64,000 bases of DNA. Origin: Paracoccus sp. SCSIO 75233. Its GTDB lineage: Bacteria; Pseudomonadota; Alphaproteobacteria; Rhodobacterales; Rhodobacteraceae. Below the pieces are notes generated by a model. The model had not been told where the DNA came from. It saw only the letters and a program-made list of their open reading frames with translations, and ran no database searches. The position numbers and the translations under genes were made by a program. The stretch's first letter is position 1. Each line of letters opens with the position of its first letter. The DNA lies in contig NZ_CP115758.1 of the NCBI RefSeq assembly GCF_027912675.1, forward strand, positions 124,001 to 188,000, written 5' to 3'. Below are positions 26,798 to 36,218 of this stretch, one piece after another.

Positions 26798-27601
26798 TCA
26801 GGCGGTCAGGGACTGTTGACCCATCTTCTTCAGATTTCGAACGATTTCTTCGTGCATGATCCCTACGATCTCTTTTTCGGATCTCAAGATAACATCAGTT
26901 GGAGCGCCAACCCCGACAGCGAAAAGCCGCGAGTTCAGATGGTTAGGAAACGGCATGGAAATCAAGCCGCTCCCTTGAACCACCTGATCGGTTGAGAGGT
27001 AATAGCCCTTGGCACGGGTTTCTGCCAACGAGGCCACGAAAGCTTTCACATCCACTGCCGGTTTGTCGGGCGCGCGATAGGCGTTGATCCTGCGGAACAG
27101 ACTGCGCACTTCGTCGTCACTGAAACGACTCATCAGAACGCGCCCGACACCTGAGTTACCCAGCGGACGACGTGTCCCGAGCGATATGTGGTGGATCGGC
27201 GAATCTTTCGGGCGGACAACTTGCACGTACTCGGCTTCGTCCCCATTCTTGGTTGCCAGAACCACCACATGCCGTGTGCGTTCCGAAATTGCCTTGAGCA
27301 GCCGGTGGATGGTGCCTTCGCCGAACAGATCTGGATTCATCCACGACCCTAAAAGCGGAACGCGCTCGGTGGGAAAATAACTCTTCTTTCGGGCATCGTG
27401 GGTCAGAAATCCAAGCTTCACCAAGCTTTTGAGCAGCGCCGAGGTACTTGACTGCGGGTACCCCAGTTCCTTGGACACTTCCACGACCGAAAGCGGTCGC
27501 TGAACTTCATCGAAATACACCAAAGTCTGACAGGTGCGCGCCACCGATTTCACAATTTGATCGCCGCCTGTTCTTGCTGAAGTCTGATGCGCGGTTTCCA
27601 T
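26798..27601 (-). CDS. IclR-family transcriptional regulator
   Basis: A 267-aa regulator with an N-terminal winged HTH (LSVVEVSKELGYPQSSTSALLKSL, about residues 40-63) and a C-terminal IclR effector domain of GAF-like fold (LGTRRPLGNSGVGRVLMSR; AVGVGAP). The start is ATG 27601 after GGGAGGAG; a longer frame lacks a ribosome site. An 18-bp dyad lies just upstream, suggesting autoregulation. The neighbours are a ligase-ACAD-CaiB operon on one side (same strand) and, across the IS66, the 11-gene TRAP operon; either may be its target. Confidence 0.93.
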   Translation of the reverse strand: METAHQTSARTGGDQIVKSVARTCQTLVYFDEVQRPLSVVEVSKELGYPQSSTSALLKSLVKLGFLTHDARKKSYFPTERVPLLGSWMNPDLFGEGTIHRLLKAISERTRHVVVLATKNGDEAEYVQVVRPKDSPIHHISLGTRRPLGNSGVGRVLMSRFSDDEVRSLFRRINAYRAPDKPAVDVKAFVASLAETRAKGYYLSTDQVVQGSGLISMPFPNHLNSRLFAVGVGAPTDVILRSEKEIVGIMHEEIVRNLKKMGQQSLTA

Positions 27602-27616
27602 GATCTCCTCCCTTCG

Positions 27617-27634
27617 TGTGCAGTTATATGCACA
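27617..27634. promoter_or_regulatory. Dyad upstream of IclR gene (TGTGCA-N6-TGCACA)
   Basis: TGTGCAGTTATATGCACA has perfect 6-bp arms around a 6-bp AT-rich centre, 15 bp before the IclR start codon. The spacing fits an autoregulatory operator. The complement GTGCATATA resembles GCATATATGTG at about 23889, in front of the TRAP operon, on the far side of the IS66. Confidence 0.5.
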
Positions 27635-27745
27635 GCGTTCCATACGGAAGGATGGCCGCGCTTGTAAATTCTGTCAACTGTTAGAAAACTGCCGGGGGCA
27701 CGCCGCAAGCGGCTTGGGGATCAGGAAAGATTTCGGGTTCGGTTG

Positions 27746-29860
27746 TCAGTGGCCTCCTCGATTGGCGGGTATGATCACACCGTCAGCGGCGACGGCTCCC
27801 TGCCCGCTTGCTCCGACGATCAATGGATTGACATCAATGGTCTCAAGCGCGGCCCCGTGATGGGCGGCAAAAGCAGACAGTCGGGCAAGGGCGCCGGCGA
27901 GGGCGTCGATGTCGCGTTCGGGCGCGCCCCGGAATGCGTCCAGCAGTTTGCGGCTGCGGATTTCGTCAATCATACGGCGCGCTTCGACAGGTCCGAATGG
28001 TGCGACGCGGAAAGACACGTCTTCGAGGGCCTCGACAAACACCCCGCCCAGACCGAACATGACCACCGGGCCGAAAGCCGGGTCCTGGGTCACGCCGAGT
28101 ATAGCCTCCAGTCCAGGTGCTGCCTGTTCCGCCACGACCAGCCCGTCGATCCGCGCACCGGGCATCTTCTCGGACGCCAATTCCAAGATTCGTGCCCCGG
28201 CAGAGCGGACATCTTCGGCCGAACGCAGATCAAGCGCGACGCCCCCGATGTCGGATTTGTGCAAGATGTCGGGCGAGGCAATCTTCAGCACGACCGGGAA
28301 TCCCATTTCTTGCGCTGCCTGAGCTGCCGCTTCGGGGGTGGTGGCCAGGGTTTCGCGCACGATCCCGATTCCGGCCTCTGCAAGCAGGGCCTTGGCCTCG
28401 ATCTCGTTCACAATTCCGTCCGGCAACGGCGACAGGTTGGAGAGTTCGGGTATCGGGTCCTTTTCGCCTGCCCGCGCGAAGGAACGGGCAAAATAGCGCA
28501 ATGCGGCCATCGCCCGGACTGCACGGGTCGGTTCCTCGAACACGATGAACCCCGACTTTTCGTACGCGGCGCGCCCCTCTGGCTCTGTCAGCGAACAGAA
28601 CAGCATTGGCCGATCGGGATATTTCTCGCGAATGCGCTCCAGTCCGCGCCGAATGGCTTCGTTCAGGTCGGCGACAAGTCCGACCGTCGACATGAAGATG
28701 ATGGCCCCATCGATCTCGCCGTCACCAAACAACACATCCATGTTGGTTTCCAGAAGATCGATCTGGTTGACCAGCTGCGCCGTCACATCGACCGGGTTTC
28801 GGACACCGGCAAATGGCAGCACCTCTTTCAGCTTTTTCTGTGCATGATCGGGAAGCGCAGGCACGTCCAGTTTCAGCTTTTCGGCTTCGTCGGCCATCAG
28901 CACCCCGACCCCGCCCGAGACTGTCACAAGGCCCAGCCGGTCGCCCTGCATCATCGACGCGGATTCGGCACAGGCATAAGTCACATCGAACATTTCATCG
29001 ACCGATTGCGCCCGGTAAACGCCGTACTGCCGGAACGCCGCGTCATAAACCGCGTCTGCCCCAGCCAATGAGGCGGTATGCGACTGCGCGGCCTCTGCTC
29101 CGACCGCGCTGCGCCCGACCTTCATCATGACCACCGGCTTTCCCCGGGCCCGCGCCAGCTCAAGTGCCTCGACCAGCCTGTCGCGATCGGTTGCCCCTTC
29201 GAGATATCCCATGATGACGCGGGTATCGTCATCCTGCGCGCAATAGGCCACGGCATCGGCAAAATCGACATCGCAGGAATTGCCCGTCGTCGCCCAGATA
29301 TTGACCCCAAGTCCGCGCATTCGAACGAGCGTCATGCAATACGAGCCGAACGCGCCGCTTTGACTGACGATCGACACGCCGCCGGGTTTTGGCAGGTGTT
29401 TTTCGACCCCGGGCGTGAATGTCGCATAGAGGTTGTGGCGCACATTCGCGATGCCAAGGCAGTTCGGCCCCACAAGCCGCATGCCGCCCTCGCGCGCGAT
29501 GTCGACCATGCGCGCCTGAAGGGCGGCCCCGTCGGCATCGACCTCCGAGAACCCCGAACTGAAGATCACCGCCCCCCGCACACCTTGGGCCGCGCACTGT
29601 TCGACCGCCTGAACGGCCAGCGGCGCGGGCAGCGCGATCACGGCCAGGTCCGGTGTCGTGGGTGCCTCCGAGATCGACGGATACGCCGTCAGGCCCTGCA
29701 CCTCTGGCGATTTCGGGTTGATAGGCAGGATCGGGCCGTCGAAACCGTGCCGCTTGAGAAAATCCACCGGCCTTCCGCCGATGCGCTTGGGATCGCTTGA
29801 GGCGCCAATCACCGCTACCGAGCGAGGGTTGAAAATGGCATCCATTCCATGAATTCGCAT
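27746..29860 (-). CDS. ADP-forming acyl-CoA ligase, fused alpha-beta
   Basis: A 704-aa NDP-forming CoA ligase that makes acyl-CoA with ATP going to ADP. The CoA-binding Rossmann domain (SVAVIGASSDPKRIG), the ligase-CoA domain with phospho-His loop AAQSHTASLAGADAV, and the C-terminal ATP-grasp domain (FPVVLKIASPDILHKSDIGG; VVMFGLGGVFVEA) are in the usual order. The start ATG 29860 has AAAGGAA upstream. It is the last gene of CaiB (32295), ACAD (31050), ligase. The family layout matches the protein at 14821-16932 and the split pair at 32452-34535, so the window holds three versions. Confidence 0.94.
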   Translation of the reverse strand: MRIHGMDAIFNPRSVAVIGASSDPKRIGGRPVDFLKRHGFDGPILPINPKSPEVQGLTAYPSISEAPTTPDLAVIALPAPLAVQAVEQCAAQGVRGAVIFSSGFSEVDADGAALQARMVDIAREGGMRLVGPNCLGIANVRHNLYATFTPGVEKHLPKPGGVSIVSQSGAFGSYCMTLVRMRGLGVNIWATTGNSCDVDFADAVAYCAQDDDTRVIMGYLEGATDRDRLVEALELARARGKPVVMMKVGRSAVGAEAAQSHTASLAGADAVYDAAFRQYGVYRAQSVDEMFDVTYACAESASMMQGDRLGLVTVSGGVGVLMADEAEKLKLDVPALPDHAQKKLKEVLPFAGVRNPVDVTAQLVNQIDLLETNMDVLFGDGEIDGAIIFMSTVGLVADLNEAIRRGLERIREKYPDRPMLFCSLTEPEGRAAYEKSGFIVFEEPTRAVRAMAALRYFARSFARAGEKDPIPELSNLSPLPDGIVNEIEAKALLAEAGIGIVRETLATTPEAAAQAAQEMGFPVVLKIASPDILHKSDIGGVALDLRSAEDVRSAGARILELASEKMPGARIDGLVVAEQAAPGLEAILGVTQDPAFGPVVMFGLGGVFVEALEDVSFRVAPFGPVEARRMIDEIRSRKLLDAFRGAPERDIDALAGALARLSAFAAHHGAALETIDVNPLIVGASGQGAVAADGVIIPANRGGH

Positions 29861-29883
29861 GGGACTTCCTTTGATGTTCGTAA

Positions 29884-31050
29884 CTAGTAGGATTTTGGCA
29901 GGCCGAGGGCATGTTCCGCGATAAACGAAAGCACCAGCTGCGGGGTGACCGGCGCGATGCGGAACAGGATGGCCTCGCGAACAAGACGCTCGACATGGTA
30001 TTCCTTGGCGTATCCGAACCCCCCGAAGGTCAGCTGCGCGGTCTGTGTCGCCTTCACCGCCGCTTCGGCGGCCAGATATTTTCCTGCGTTGGCTTCATTT
30101 CCGCAGGGCTTGCCCGCGTCGTAGAGCGCGCCGGCGTGCATCGCCATCAGGTTGGCCGCCTCCAGTTCCGCCCAGCTGGCGGCCAGGGGGTGCTGTACAC
30201 CCTGATTCTGACCGATTGGTCTGCCAAAAACGACGCGCTCATTGGCGTAATCCGCGGCGCGCCGAAGCGCATTCCGCCCGATTCCGACTGCTTCAGCGGC
30301 AATTAGAACCCGTTCGGGGTTCAGCCCGTGCAGGATCTGACGAAAGCCCTGGCCTTCTTCGCCGATCAGATCCCCGGCGGGGATCGGAAGCCCGTCGATG
30401 AACAGTTCGTTCGAGTCGACACATTTGCGGCCCATCTTTTCGATCTCGCGCACGGTGACGAAAGATCGGTCCAGATCGGTGTAAAAAAGGCTTAATCCTT
30501 CTGTCGGTTTCTTGACGTCCTCAAGCGGGGTCGTGCGCGCCAGCAACAGGATCTTGTCGGCCTCCTGGGCGGTTGAAATCCAGACCTTCTGGCCGTGCAC
30601 CACATATCGGTCACCCTGTCGCACGGCGCGTGTTTTCAGTTTGGTGGTGTCCAGACCGGTTGTCGGCTCGGTCACCCCGAAACACGCACGTTCATCGCCT
30701 GCCACCAAAGGCGGAAGGTATTTCTTTTTCTGGTCATCGGTGCCGAATTTCACGACTGGGTTCAGACCGAAGATATTCATGTGAATCGCCGATGCGGCGC
30801 TGTTGCCGCCGCCGGATTCCGCAATGGCCTGCATCATGATCGCGGCATCGACGATGCCAAGACCGGCACCTCCGTACTCTTCGGGGATTGCAATCCCCAG
30901 CCAGCCATCGCGGGCCAGCTTTTGATGCAGCTCTCGCGGGAAACCGCCTACGCGATCGCGTGTCAGCCAGAATTCGTCGTCGAATTCTTCGCAGATCCGC
31001 AGGATCGCATCGCGGATTCCCTGCTGTTCGGATGTCATCTGATAGGTCAT
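29884..31050 (-). CDS. Acyl-CoA dehydrogenase (isovaleryl-type base position)
   Basis: A 388-aa ACAD. As in the enzyme at 1214-2377, the C-terminal EGT motif is replaced (FRIAPVTPQLVL, ending ALGLPKSY), while Glu in LNPER (about E247) occupies the base position of isovaleryl-CoA dehydrogenase. FGVTEPTTGLDTTKL and GQKVWISTAQ are the flavin-contacting strands. It sits between CaiB (30 bp) and the ADP-forming ligase (23 bp). Both copies of this subfamily are linked to a CaiB gene, which suggests a common two-step module. Confidence 0.94.
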   Translation of the reverse strand: MTYQMTSEQQGIRDAILRICEEFDDEFWLTRDRVGGFPRELHQKLARDGWLGIAIPEEYGGAGLGIVDAAIMMQAIAESGGGNSAASAIHMNIFGLNPVVKFGTDDQKKKYLPPLVAGDERACFGVTEPTTGLDTTKLKTRAVRQGDRYVVHGQKVWISTAQEADKILLLARTTPLEDVKKPTEGLSLFYTDLDRSFVTVREIEKMGRKCVDSNELFIDGLPIPAGDLIGEEGQGFRQILHGLNPERVLIAAEAVGIGRNALRRAADYANERVVFGRPIGQNQGVQHPLAASWAELEAANLMAMHAGALYDAGKPCGNEANAGKYLAAEAAVKATQTAQLTFGGFGYAKEYHVERLVREAILFRIAPVTPQLVLSFIAEHALGLPKSY

Positions 31051-31080
31051 GATTTTCTCCTCACGTCTTGCAGACCCGGC

Positions 31081-32295
31081 TCAGCGGCCCGGTTCGGCCA
31101 CAGTGCCTTGTTCGATTAGGGTGTCGATTTGCCCGGTGTCGTACGCGAGCTCTTGTAAAATCGCCCGGGTGTCAGCACCCAGTTCGCGGCGCCCAAGCCA
31201 GCGCAGCCGTCCCGGCGTCTTGTCCAGCTTTGGCACGGGTCCGACGACCTTGGTGTCGTCGCCCTCCACCCCAACAATGTCCCTTCGCGCGGCGATCTGC
31301 GGATCGGCCAGGATGTCATCGACGTCATAGACCATCGCAGCCACGGCATCGTGGGCCTGGAAGATGTCAATCGCCTTCTGCGCGTCATGCTGTGCCACAA
31401 ATGCGCCGAGACGGTCCACAATCTCGTCCATGTGCTCCGCGAAGCCATCGAGGCTTTGGAATTGCGGCTGTTCCGCCCATTCCTTTCCGCCCGCGGCTTC
31501 CAGAAGCCGCCGCCCGGTCGCGGCACTGCCTGCGCTGATTGTGACCCATTTCCCGTCGCGGGCGCGAAACACCCCCGCCGGGGCGTAGGAATTGGGCGCC
31601 TGGAGCCCGTTTCGGTCAACCGGCAGCCCCGCGCCGGTTCGCGTCGGAACGTGATAGTCGATCAGGCGCAACAGCGGCTCGAAAATAGCCAGGTCCACCA
31701 CTTGCCCCCGGGCGCGGCCGTTCTGCACCGCATGCAGCGCCATCATCGCGCCGTAGGCCGCCATCAGGCCTGTGGTCGAATCCGCAGCGGGAAAGCCGGG
31801 GTGCATCGGCGCGTTGTCGGCAAAGCCGGTGATGTGCGCCAGTCCGCTCATGGCCTCGCCGGCCCGACCGAAACCCGGCCACGAGGCGCGCGGCCCCGTC
31901 TGGCCATAGCCCGAGATCCGCACGATCACCAGATCGGGGTTCCACTCATGCAGGACCTCTGGGGCCAACCCTGCCCGTTCCAGAACACCGGGTCGAAAGT
32001 TCTCGATAAGCACATGGGCGTTTTCGACCAGCCGGCGCAGAATGGCGCGGCCGTCTTCACTCTTCCAATCCAGCGCCATCAGACGCTTGTTTCGTGCCAG
32101 GGTCTTCCACCAGGCGCCAACGCCATCACTGGCCCGCGCGCTCAGTACCCGCAGCATGTCACCCTGCCCCGGACGCTCGATCTTGACCACGTCGGCGCCA
32201 AAATCGGACAGCAATGCGCCGCACATCGGTGCTGCGATCACATGCCCCAGTTCAATCACCCTGACATCGCTCAGTGGCCCATTTTCCATTTTCAC
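31081..32295 (-). CDS. CaiB/BaiF family CoA-transferase, variant active site
   Basis: A 404-aa class III CoA-transferase homologue: VIELGHVIAAPMCGALL, GADVVKIERPGQGD and SGYGQTGPRASWPG are typical. At the place where the CaiB protein at 3254 has AFDDLIQARSG, including the catalytic-type Asp, this one reads GFGRAGEAMSG. It therefore lacks the Asp and belongs to a divergent subgroup whose mechanism I cannot assign. It is first in the operon CaiB-ACAD-ligase and divergent (156 bp) from the plus operon at 32452. Confidence 0.88.
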   Translation of the reverse strand: MKMENGPLSDVRVIELGHVIAAPMCGALLSDFGADVVKIERPGQGDMLRVLSARASDGVGAWWKTLARNKRLMALDWKSEDGRAILRRLVENAHVLIENFRPGVLERAGLAPEVLHEWNPDLVIVRISGYGQTGPRASWPGFGRAGEAMSGLAHITGFADNAPMHPGFPAADSTTGLMAAYGAMMALHAVQNGRARGQVVDLAIFEPLLRLIDYHVPTRTGAGLPVDRNGLQAPNSYAPAGVFRARDGKWVTISAGSAATGRRLLEAAGGKEWAEQPQFQSLDGFAEHMDEIVDRLGAFVAQHDAQKAIDIFQAHDAVAAMVYDVDDILADPQIAARRDIVGVEGDDTKVVGPVPKLDKTPGRLRWLGRRELGADTRAILQELAYDTGQIDTLIEQGTVAEPGR

Positions 32296-32451
32296 GTGTC
32301 TGCCTCGTTCTGCGAATTTTCCGACGTCAAGCCCTAGTTTGCGGCTCTGAAAGCCTCATTCTGCTCGGAACTAGAATCCATTGCGAGAACAATCGAACAA
32401 CCGTTAGATCGCCGAAACGAGCCGATGTTTTTTCACTTGACGGAGGAAAGA

Positions 32452-33867
32452 ATGGCAGAGCCAAACACGAATCGAATGACGGCATGCCGGCCCACGGTAG
32501 CCGACGCACTGGACGGGTTGTTCGACCCTCGCACCATTGCGGTGGTCGGCGCGTCCCGCACCAAGGGCAAGTTGGGGCAGGCCGTCATGGCCCTGCTGAA
32601 GAGCAACGGTTACAGCGGCACGATTATCCCCGTGAACCCTTCGGGCGGCGAGATCGAAGGCCTTCCGGCTGTGCGCAGTCTGGACGAGATTGACAGCCCG
32701 ATCGACGTGGTTGTGCTGGCAACGCCGGTCGGGGTCGCGCTGGACGCTCTGGAGACCTGCACCAGGCTCGATGTAAAGGTCGTGGTCGGGGTCACCTCGG
32801 GCTTTTCCGAAGCCGGGGAAGAAGGGCATGACAACGAAGAGCGCTTGCGCCGGATCATGCAAGACGCGCCCTTCAGACTGGTCGGACCGAACTGCGAAGG
32901 CGTGGTGCGCCCCGCGGCGGACCTGCAACTGACCTTCAGCCCGATGTTCAACGATCTTCGGCCTGGTCCCGTGGCCATGATTTCCCAGTCCGGCGCGCTT
33001 GCGGGCCTTATGGCGTTGCGCCTGGGCGAACGCGGCGTGGGCATCAACGCCATCGTTTCCAGCGGCAACGAAACCGACCTGACCGCAGCGGACCTGCTGG
33101 ATTATCTGGGCAACGACCCCCAGACGCGGGTGGTTCTTTGCTACGTCGAGGAACTGCGCGACGGACGCCGTTTTTCCGAAGCGGCCCAGCGGCTGACACA
33201 GGCGGGGAAGCATATTGTCGCGGTCAAGGGTGGGCGCAGCCGCGCCGGGTCACGCGCGGTCCAGTCGCATACCGGCGCCATGGCCGGGGACGACCGGGTG
33301 ATCAGCGCGGTCTTTCGCGAAACCGGTGTCATCCGCGCCCGTGAATCCGTCGCCGCCGTCGATGCCGTGACGGCGCTCGCCGCGGGTCGACGACCTGCCG
33401 GAAACAGGGTCGGGATCATTTCTGTCACCGGCGGGCTTGGCGTCGAAATGACCGACTTGGCCGAAAGCGCCGGCTTCGAGGTTCCGGTGCTGGATGAAAC
33501 GACGCAGACGGCGCTGTCGCGCTATGTGCCCTTTTATGGGTCGGTGACAAACCCGGTCGATCTGACCGGTGTGGTTTTGGCGAATCCCACATATGTCGGA
33601 CGCTGTCTGGAGGCCGTTGCCGCCGATCCGGGCGTGGATATTGCCATCGCAATTATCACATTTGTGCCAGATCAGCAGTTCATCGAGGCCTTGGCCGAGG
33701 CGTTCGACAGCACAGACAAGCCGATTCTGATCGTCTGGACCGGTTCGGCACGCAGCAATGCCTCGGGCGAGGCGCTGCGCGAACGAGCCGTTCCTGTCTA
33801 TGATTCGCCCGCTCGGGCGGCATCGGGCCTCGCCGCACTCGCGGTCGCGACAGGAGAAGTGGCATGA
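32452..33867 (+). CDS. ADP-forming acyl-CoA ligase, alpha-type subunit
   Basis: A 471-aa stand-alone CoA-binding and ligase half of an NDP-forming acyl-CoA synthetase. The CoA-binding domain (TIAVVGASRTKGKLGQA) and the phospho-His loop (AVQSHTGAMAGDDRV) are present, and the ATP-grasp domain is encoded by the next gene. The start is ATG 32452 after GGAGGAAAG; the upstream ATG at 32425 has no such site. It heads a six-gene operon that ends in DUF35. The split form contrasts with the fused ligases on the minus strand nearby. Confidence 0.92.
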   Translation: MAEPNTNRMTACRPTVADALDGLFDPRTIAVVGASRTKGKLGQAVMALLKSNGYSGTIIPVNPSGGEIEGLPAVRSLDEIDSPIDVVVLATPVGVALDALETCTRLDVKVVVGVTSGFSEAGEEGHDNEERLRRIMQDAPFRLVGPNCEGVVRPAADLQLTFSPMFNDLRPGPVAMISQSGALAGLMALRLGERGVGINAIVSSGNETDLTAADLLDYLGNDPQTRVVLCYVEELRDGRRFSEAAQRLTQAGKHIVAVKGGRSRAGSRAVQSHTGAMAGDDRVISAVFRETGVIRARESVAAVDAVTALAAGRRPAGNRVGIISVTGGLGVEMTDLAESAGFEVPVLDETTQTALSRYVPFYGSVTNPVDLTGVVLANPTYVGRCLEAVAADPGVDIAIAIITFVPDQQFIEALAEAFDSTDKPILIVWTGSARSNASGEALRERAVPVYDSPARAASGLAALAVATGEVA

Positions 33868-34535
33868 CCCAAAGAGAAACGCTGGAAAACTGGCAGCGTG
33901 CCGGGCGCACGGTTATCCACGAGGCCGATGCGAAGGATCTGCTGCAACGGATTGGAATCCCGGTGCCCCGACGTGACCCCGACCACGGGCGCTGTGTCGC
34001 CAAGCTGTGTCACGATGACTATCCGCATAAGTCCGATCACGGGCTCGTCCGTTTGGGTCTTTCCCCCGACGAGGCGAAACAGGCCGCCGCGGAAATGGCG
34101 GAACGTTTTGCGGGCGGCACGGCGCTGATCGAGGAAATGGAAGAAGGGTCCGTGGCCGAATGGATTATCGGCTGCAAACGCGACGACACCTTTGGTCCGA
34201 TCGTTCTGGCCGGTCCTGGCGGCATCCTTGTAGAACTGATTGATGCCGCCGAAATCAGGCTTGCGCCCGCCACCCCGCAAACTGCCGCGGCCATGCTGCG
34301 ATCGGGTCCGGGGGCGCGGTTGCTGACTGGACTACGCGGCGCAGAACCGGCCGACAAAGATGCCCTGGCAGACCTGATTTCACGCATATCTGTTTTCTTT
34401 GCCGAGAACGCCGATCTGATCTCGGAAATTGAAATCAACCCTGTGATGGTTCGGGCCGACGGGAAGGGATTGGTCGCCGCCGATGCCTTGATCGTTTTGT
34501 CATCAAAGGCGGACGGACAGGAGAAATCAACGTGA
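33864..34535 (+). CDS. ADP-forming acyl-CoA ligase, ATP-grasp subunit
   Basis: A 223-aa ATP-grasp domain protein completing the ligase encoded by the preceding gene (ATGA overlap). Landmarks are VAKLCHDDYPHKSDHGLVRLG (the ATP-grasp lysine strand and HKSD loop), FGPIVLAGPGGILVELI, and ISEIEINPVMVR, which holds the metal-binding residues. The two proteins probably form a heteromeric acyl-CoA synthetase. The subunit is slightly shorter than the same domain in the fused enzymes, with some loop loss near the N-terminus. Confidence 0.9.
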   Translation: MTQRETLENWQRAGRTVIHEADAKDLLQRIGIPVPRRDPDHGRCVAKLCHDDYPHKSDHGLVRLGLSPDEAKQAAAEMAERFAGGTALIEEMEEGSVAEWIIGCKRDDTFGPIVLAGPGGILVELIDAAEIRLAPATPQTAAAMLRSGPGARLLTGLRGAEPADKDALADLISRISVFFAENADLISEIEINPVMVRADGKGLVAADALIVLSSKADGQEKST

Positions 34536-35032
34536 TACGTCACCCTTTTGGAGAGTTGTCACTTGGCCAGACCGGCATTTCGAGCGGTCGGACGATGACC
34601 GAAACCGATGTCGTCAATTTCTGCATGTTGACCGGGAACTGGCTGGAACTTCACTCCAACGTCGAGCACGCCAAATCGTCTCTGTATGGCCAGCGCCTCG
34701 TGCAGGGCAGCCTCGTGTTCTCGATCGTCAATGCGATGATCCCCTTCGACAGTTCCGTGCTGGCCGCTTTCTATGGCTGTGACAAGCTACGCTTTTTGCG
34801 GCCCACTTTTATCAACGACACCCTTTGGGCCCGCACCGAAATCATCGACCTGAAGGACCATGACGAAAGGCACGGCGTCGTGACCAGCAAACTGGAAGGC
34901 ATCAACCAGCGGGACGAAACGGTCCTGCGCTGCGAGTTCAGCCTGCTGATCCGCAAGTCGCGTCTGGATCGCCCCGGAGAACCGGCCAAAATCCGTGCGG
35001 CGCACGACAAGACACAAGGACAGAGCGCATGA
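34532..35032 (+). CDS. MaoC-like hot-dog protein with altered dyad
   Basis: A 166-aa MaoC-family protein. Compared with the intact hydratase at 16925-17416 (GDFNRLHVD, IAHG), the motif here is GNWLELHSN followed by LVQG: the catalytic Asp is Asn while the His remains. It may be a non-catalytic partner, a binding subunit, or an enzyme with changed chemistry. GTG 34532 overlaps the previous stop, with GGAG upstream; ATGA overlap with the ACAD follows. In steroid side-chain degradation MaoC-like subunits work as heteromers with a DUF35-bearing partner; here a DUF35 gene is in the same operon. Confidence 0.9.
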   Translation: MIRHPFGELSLGQTGISSGRTMTETDVVNFCMLTGNWLELHSNVEHAKSSLYGQRLVQGSLVFSIVNAMIPFDSSVLAAFYGCDKLRFLRPTFINDTLWARTEIIDLKDHDERHGVVTSKLEGINQRDETVLRCEFSLLIRKSRLDRPGEPAKIRAAHDKTQGQSA

Positions 35033-36171
35033 ACTTTCTGACACCCGAGCAAGAGATGTGGCGCGCCACCGTCGAGCGTTTCGTCGACGAAGAGATCGGC
35101 CGCGATTATATCCGCAATTGCGACCGCGAGCGCAAATACCCCTACGAAGCCTATGAAAAAGTGGCCAAGCAGGGCTGGCTCGGCATCCTGTTTTCAGAAG
35201 AGAGCGGCGGTCTTGGCGGTGACATCATGGATTATGCCCTGATGTGCGAAGGGTTGGCCAAATACGGCTTTGACTTCTCGACCGGGTTGATGGTGGCGAC
35301 GTTCACCGCGATGAATGTCGAGAAATTCGGCACGCCCGAGCAAAAAGAGCGGTACATCCAGCCCTTCCTCAATGGCGACATCCGCTTTTCGATCTCGATT
35401 TCCGAACCGGGCGCGGGGTCGGATGCGGCATCGACAAAGACCCGCGCGCGGCGCGACGGCAACGGCTGGGTCGTCAACGGGCAGAAACTGTGGTGCTCGG
35501 GCGCTGCGGCCGATAACGCAATCCTTGCAATGCTGACCCGGACCGACCCCGACGCGCCCAAACACAAGGGGCTGTCGGTTTTCCTGATCCCCAATGACAC
35601 CGAAGGTCTGGACATCCGCAAGCTGCCGACCATGGCGCGCCGCGCAACCGGCACCACCGAGATTTTCGTGGACGACGTGAAACTGCCGGCCGATGCGCTG
35701 CTGGGCACGGAAAACGATGGCTGGAAGATCATCACCGACCATCTGGAACTGGAACGCGTGGCCGTGGCCGCCGCCTATGTGGGCAATGCCCAGACAGCCG
35801 TAGACGATGCTCTGCGCTACGCCCACGAACGGATTCAGTTCGACAAGCCGATCTTCGACTTTCAGGTGATCCGCCACATGCTGGCCGACATGCAGACCCA
35901 GGTCGATGCCGCCCGGCTGTTGGTTTATCGCGCCGCCAGCCTGGCCGCAGCCAAGACGCCCTGCACGCGAGAGGTCTCGATGGCAAAGCTCTATGCCTCC
36001 GAGACGCTGCAGACGGTGACGCGCAACGGAATGCAGATCCTGGGTGGCCACTCGATGCTGCCCGAAGCAGATATGGAGCGGTATTTCCGCGAAGGGATGC
36101 AAAGCACCATCGGCGGCGGAACCTCGCAGATTCAGCGTACGCTCATCGCCAAGACCATGCGCCCGGGCTAA
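35029..36171 (+). CDS. Acyl-CoA dehydrogenase (isovaleryl-type base position)
   Basis: A 380-aa ACAD with FSISISEPGAGSDAAS and GQKLWCSGAA. The canonical EGT position is GGGTSQIQR, without Glu, but HLELERVAVAA provides Glu at the isovaleryl-CoA dehydrogenase base position (about E242). It is probably an active enzyme that introduces the double bond whose hydration and cleavage the flanking MaoC-like and thiolase-like proteins would perform. It overlaps the MaoC-like gene by 4 bp; the thiolase-like gene follows after 47 bp with a strong GAAGGAG site. Confidence 0.94.
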   Translation: MNFLTPEQEMWRATVERFVDEEIGRDYIRNCDRERKYPYEAYEKVAKQGWLGILFSEESGGLGGDIMDYALMCEGLAKYGFDFSTGLMVATFTAMNVEKFGTPEQKERYIQPFLNGDIRFSISISEPGAGSDAASTKTRARRDGNGWVVNGQKLWCSGAAADNAILAMLTRTDPDAPKHKGLSVFLIPNDTEGLDIRKLPTMARRATGTTEIFVDDVKLPADALLGTENDGWKIITDHLELERVAVAAAYVGNAQTAVDDALRYAHERIQFDKPIFDFQVIRHMLADMQTQVDAARLLVYRAASLAAAKTPCTREVSMAKLYASETLQTVTRNGMQILGGHSMLPEADMERYFREGMQSTIGGGTSQIQRTLIAKTMRPG

Positions 36172-36218
36172 CAGTTCGGGGCGCACCGGGACAGCCCGAC
36201 AAGAAGGAGAAAGAGCAT

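Noticed and set aside
23688..26819. Possible gene split by the IS66
   Set aside because: Removing the element and one duplication keeps a frame open across the junction, but the joined peptide is Arg/Gly-rich with no family features and no good start.
27743..29071. 442-codon open frame on the plus strand
   Set aside because: Antisense to the ADP-forming ligase at 27746-29860, whose domains are unmistakable.
33588..33600. Further CACATATG-type site
   Set aside because: CACATATGTC has a mismatch and lies inside the ligase subunit gene at 32452-33867.
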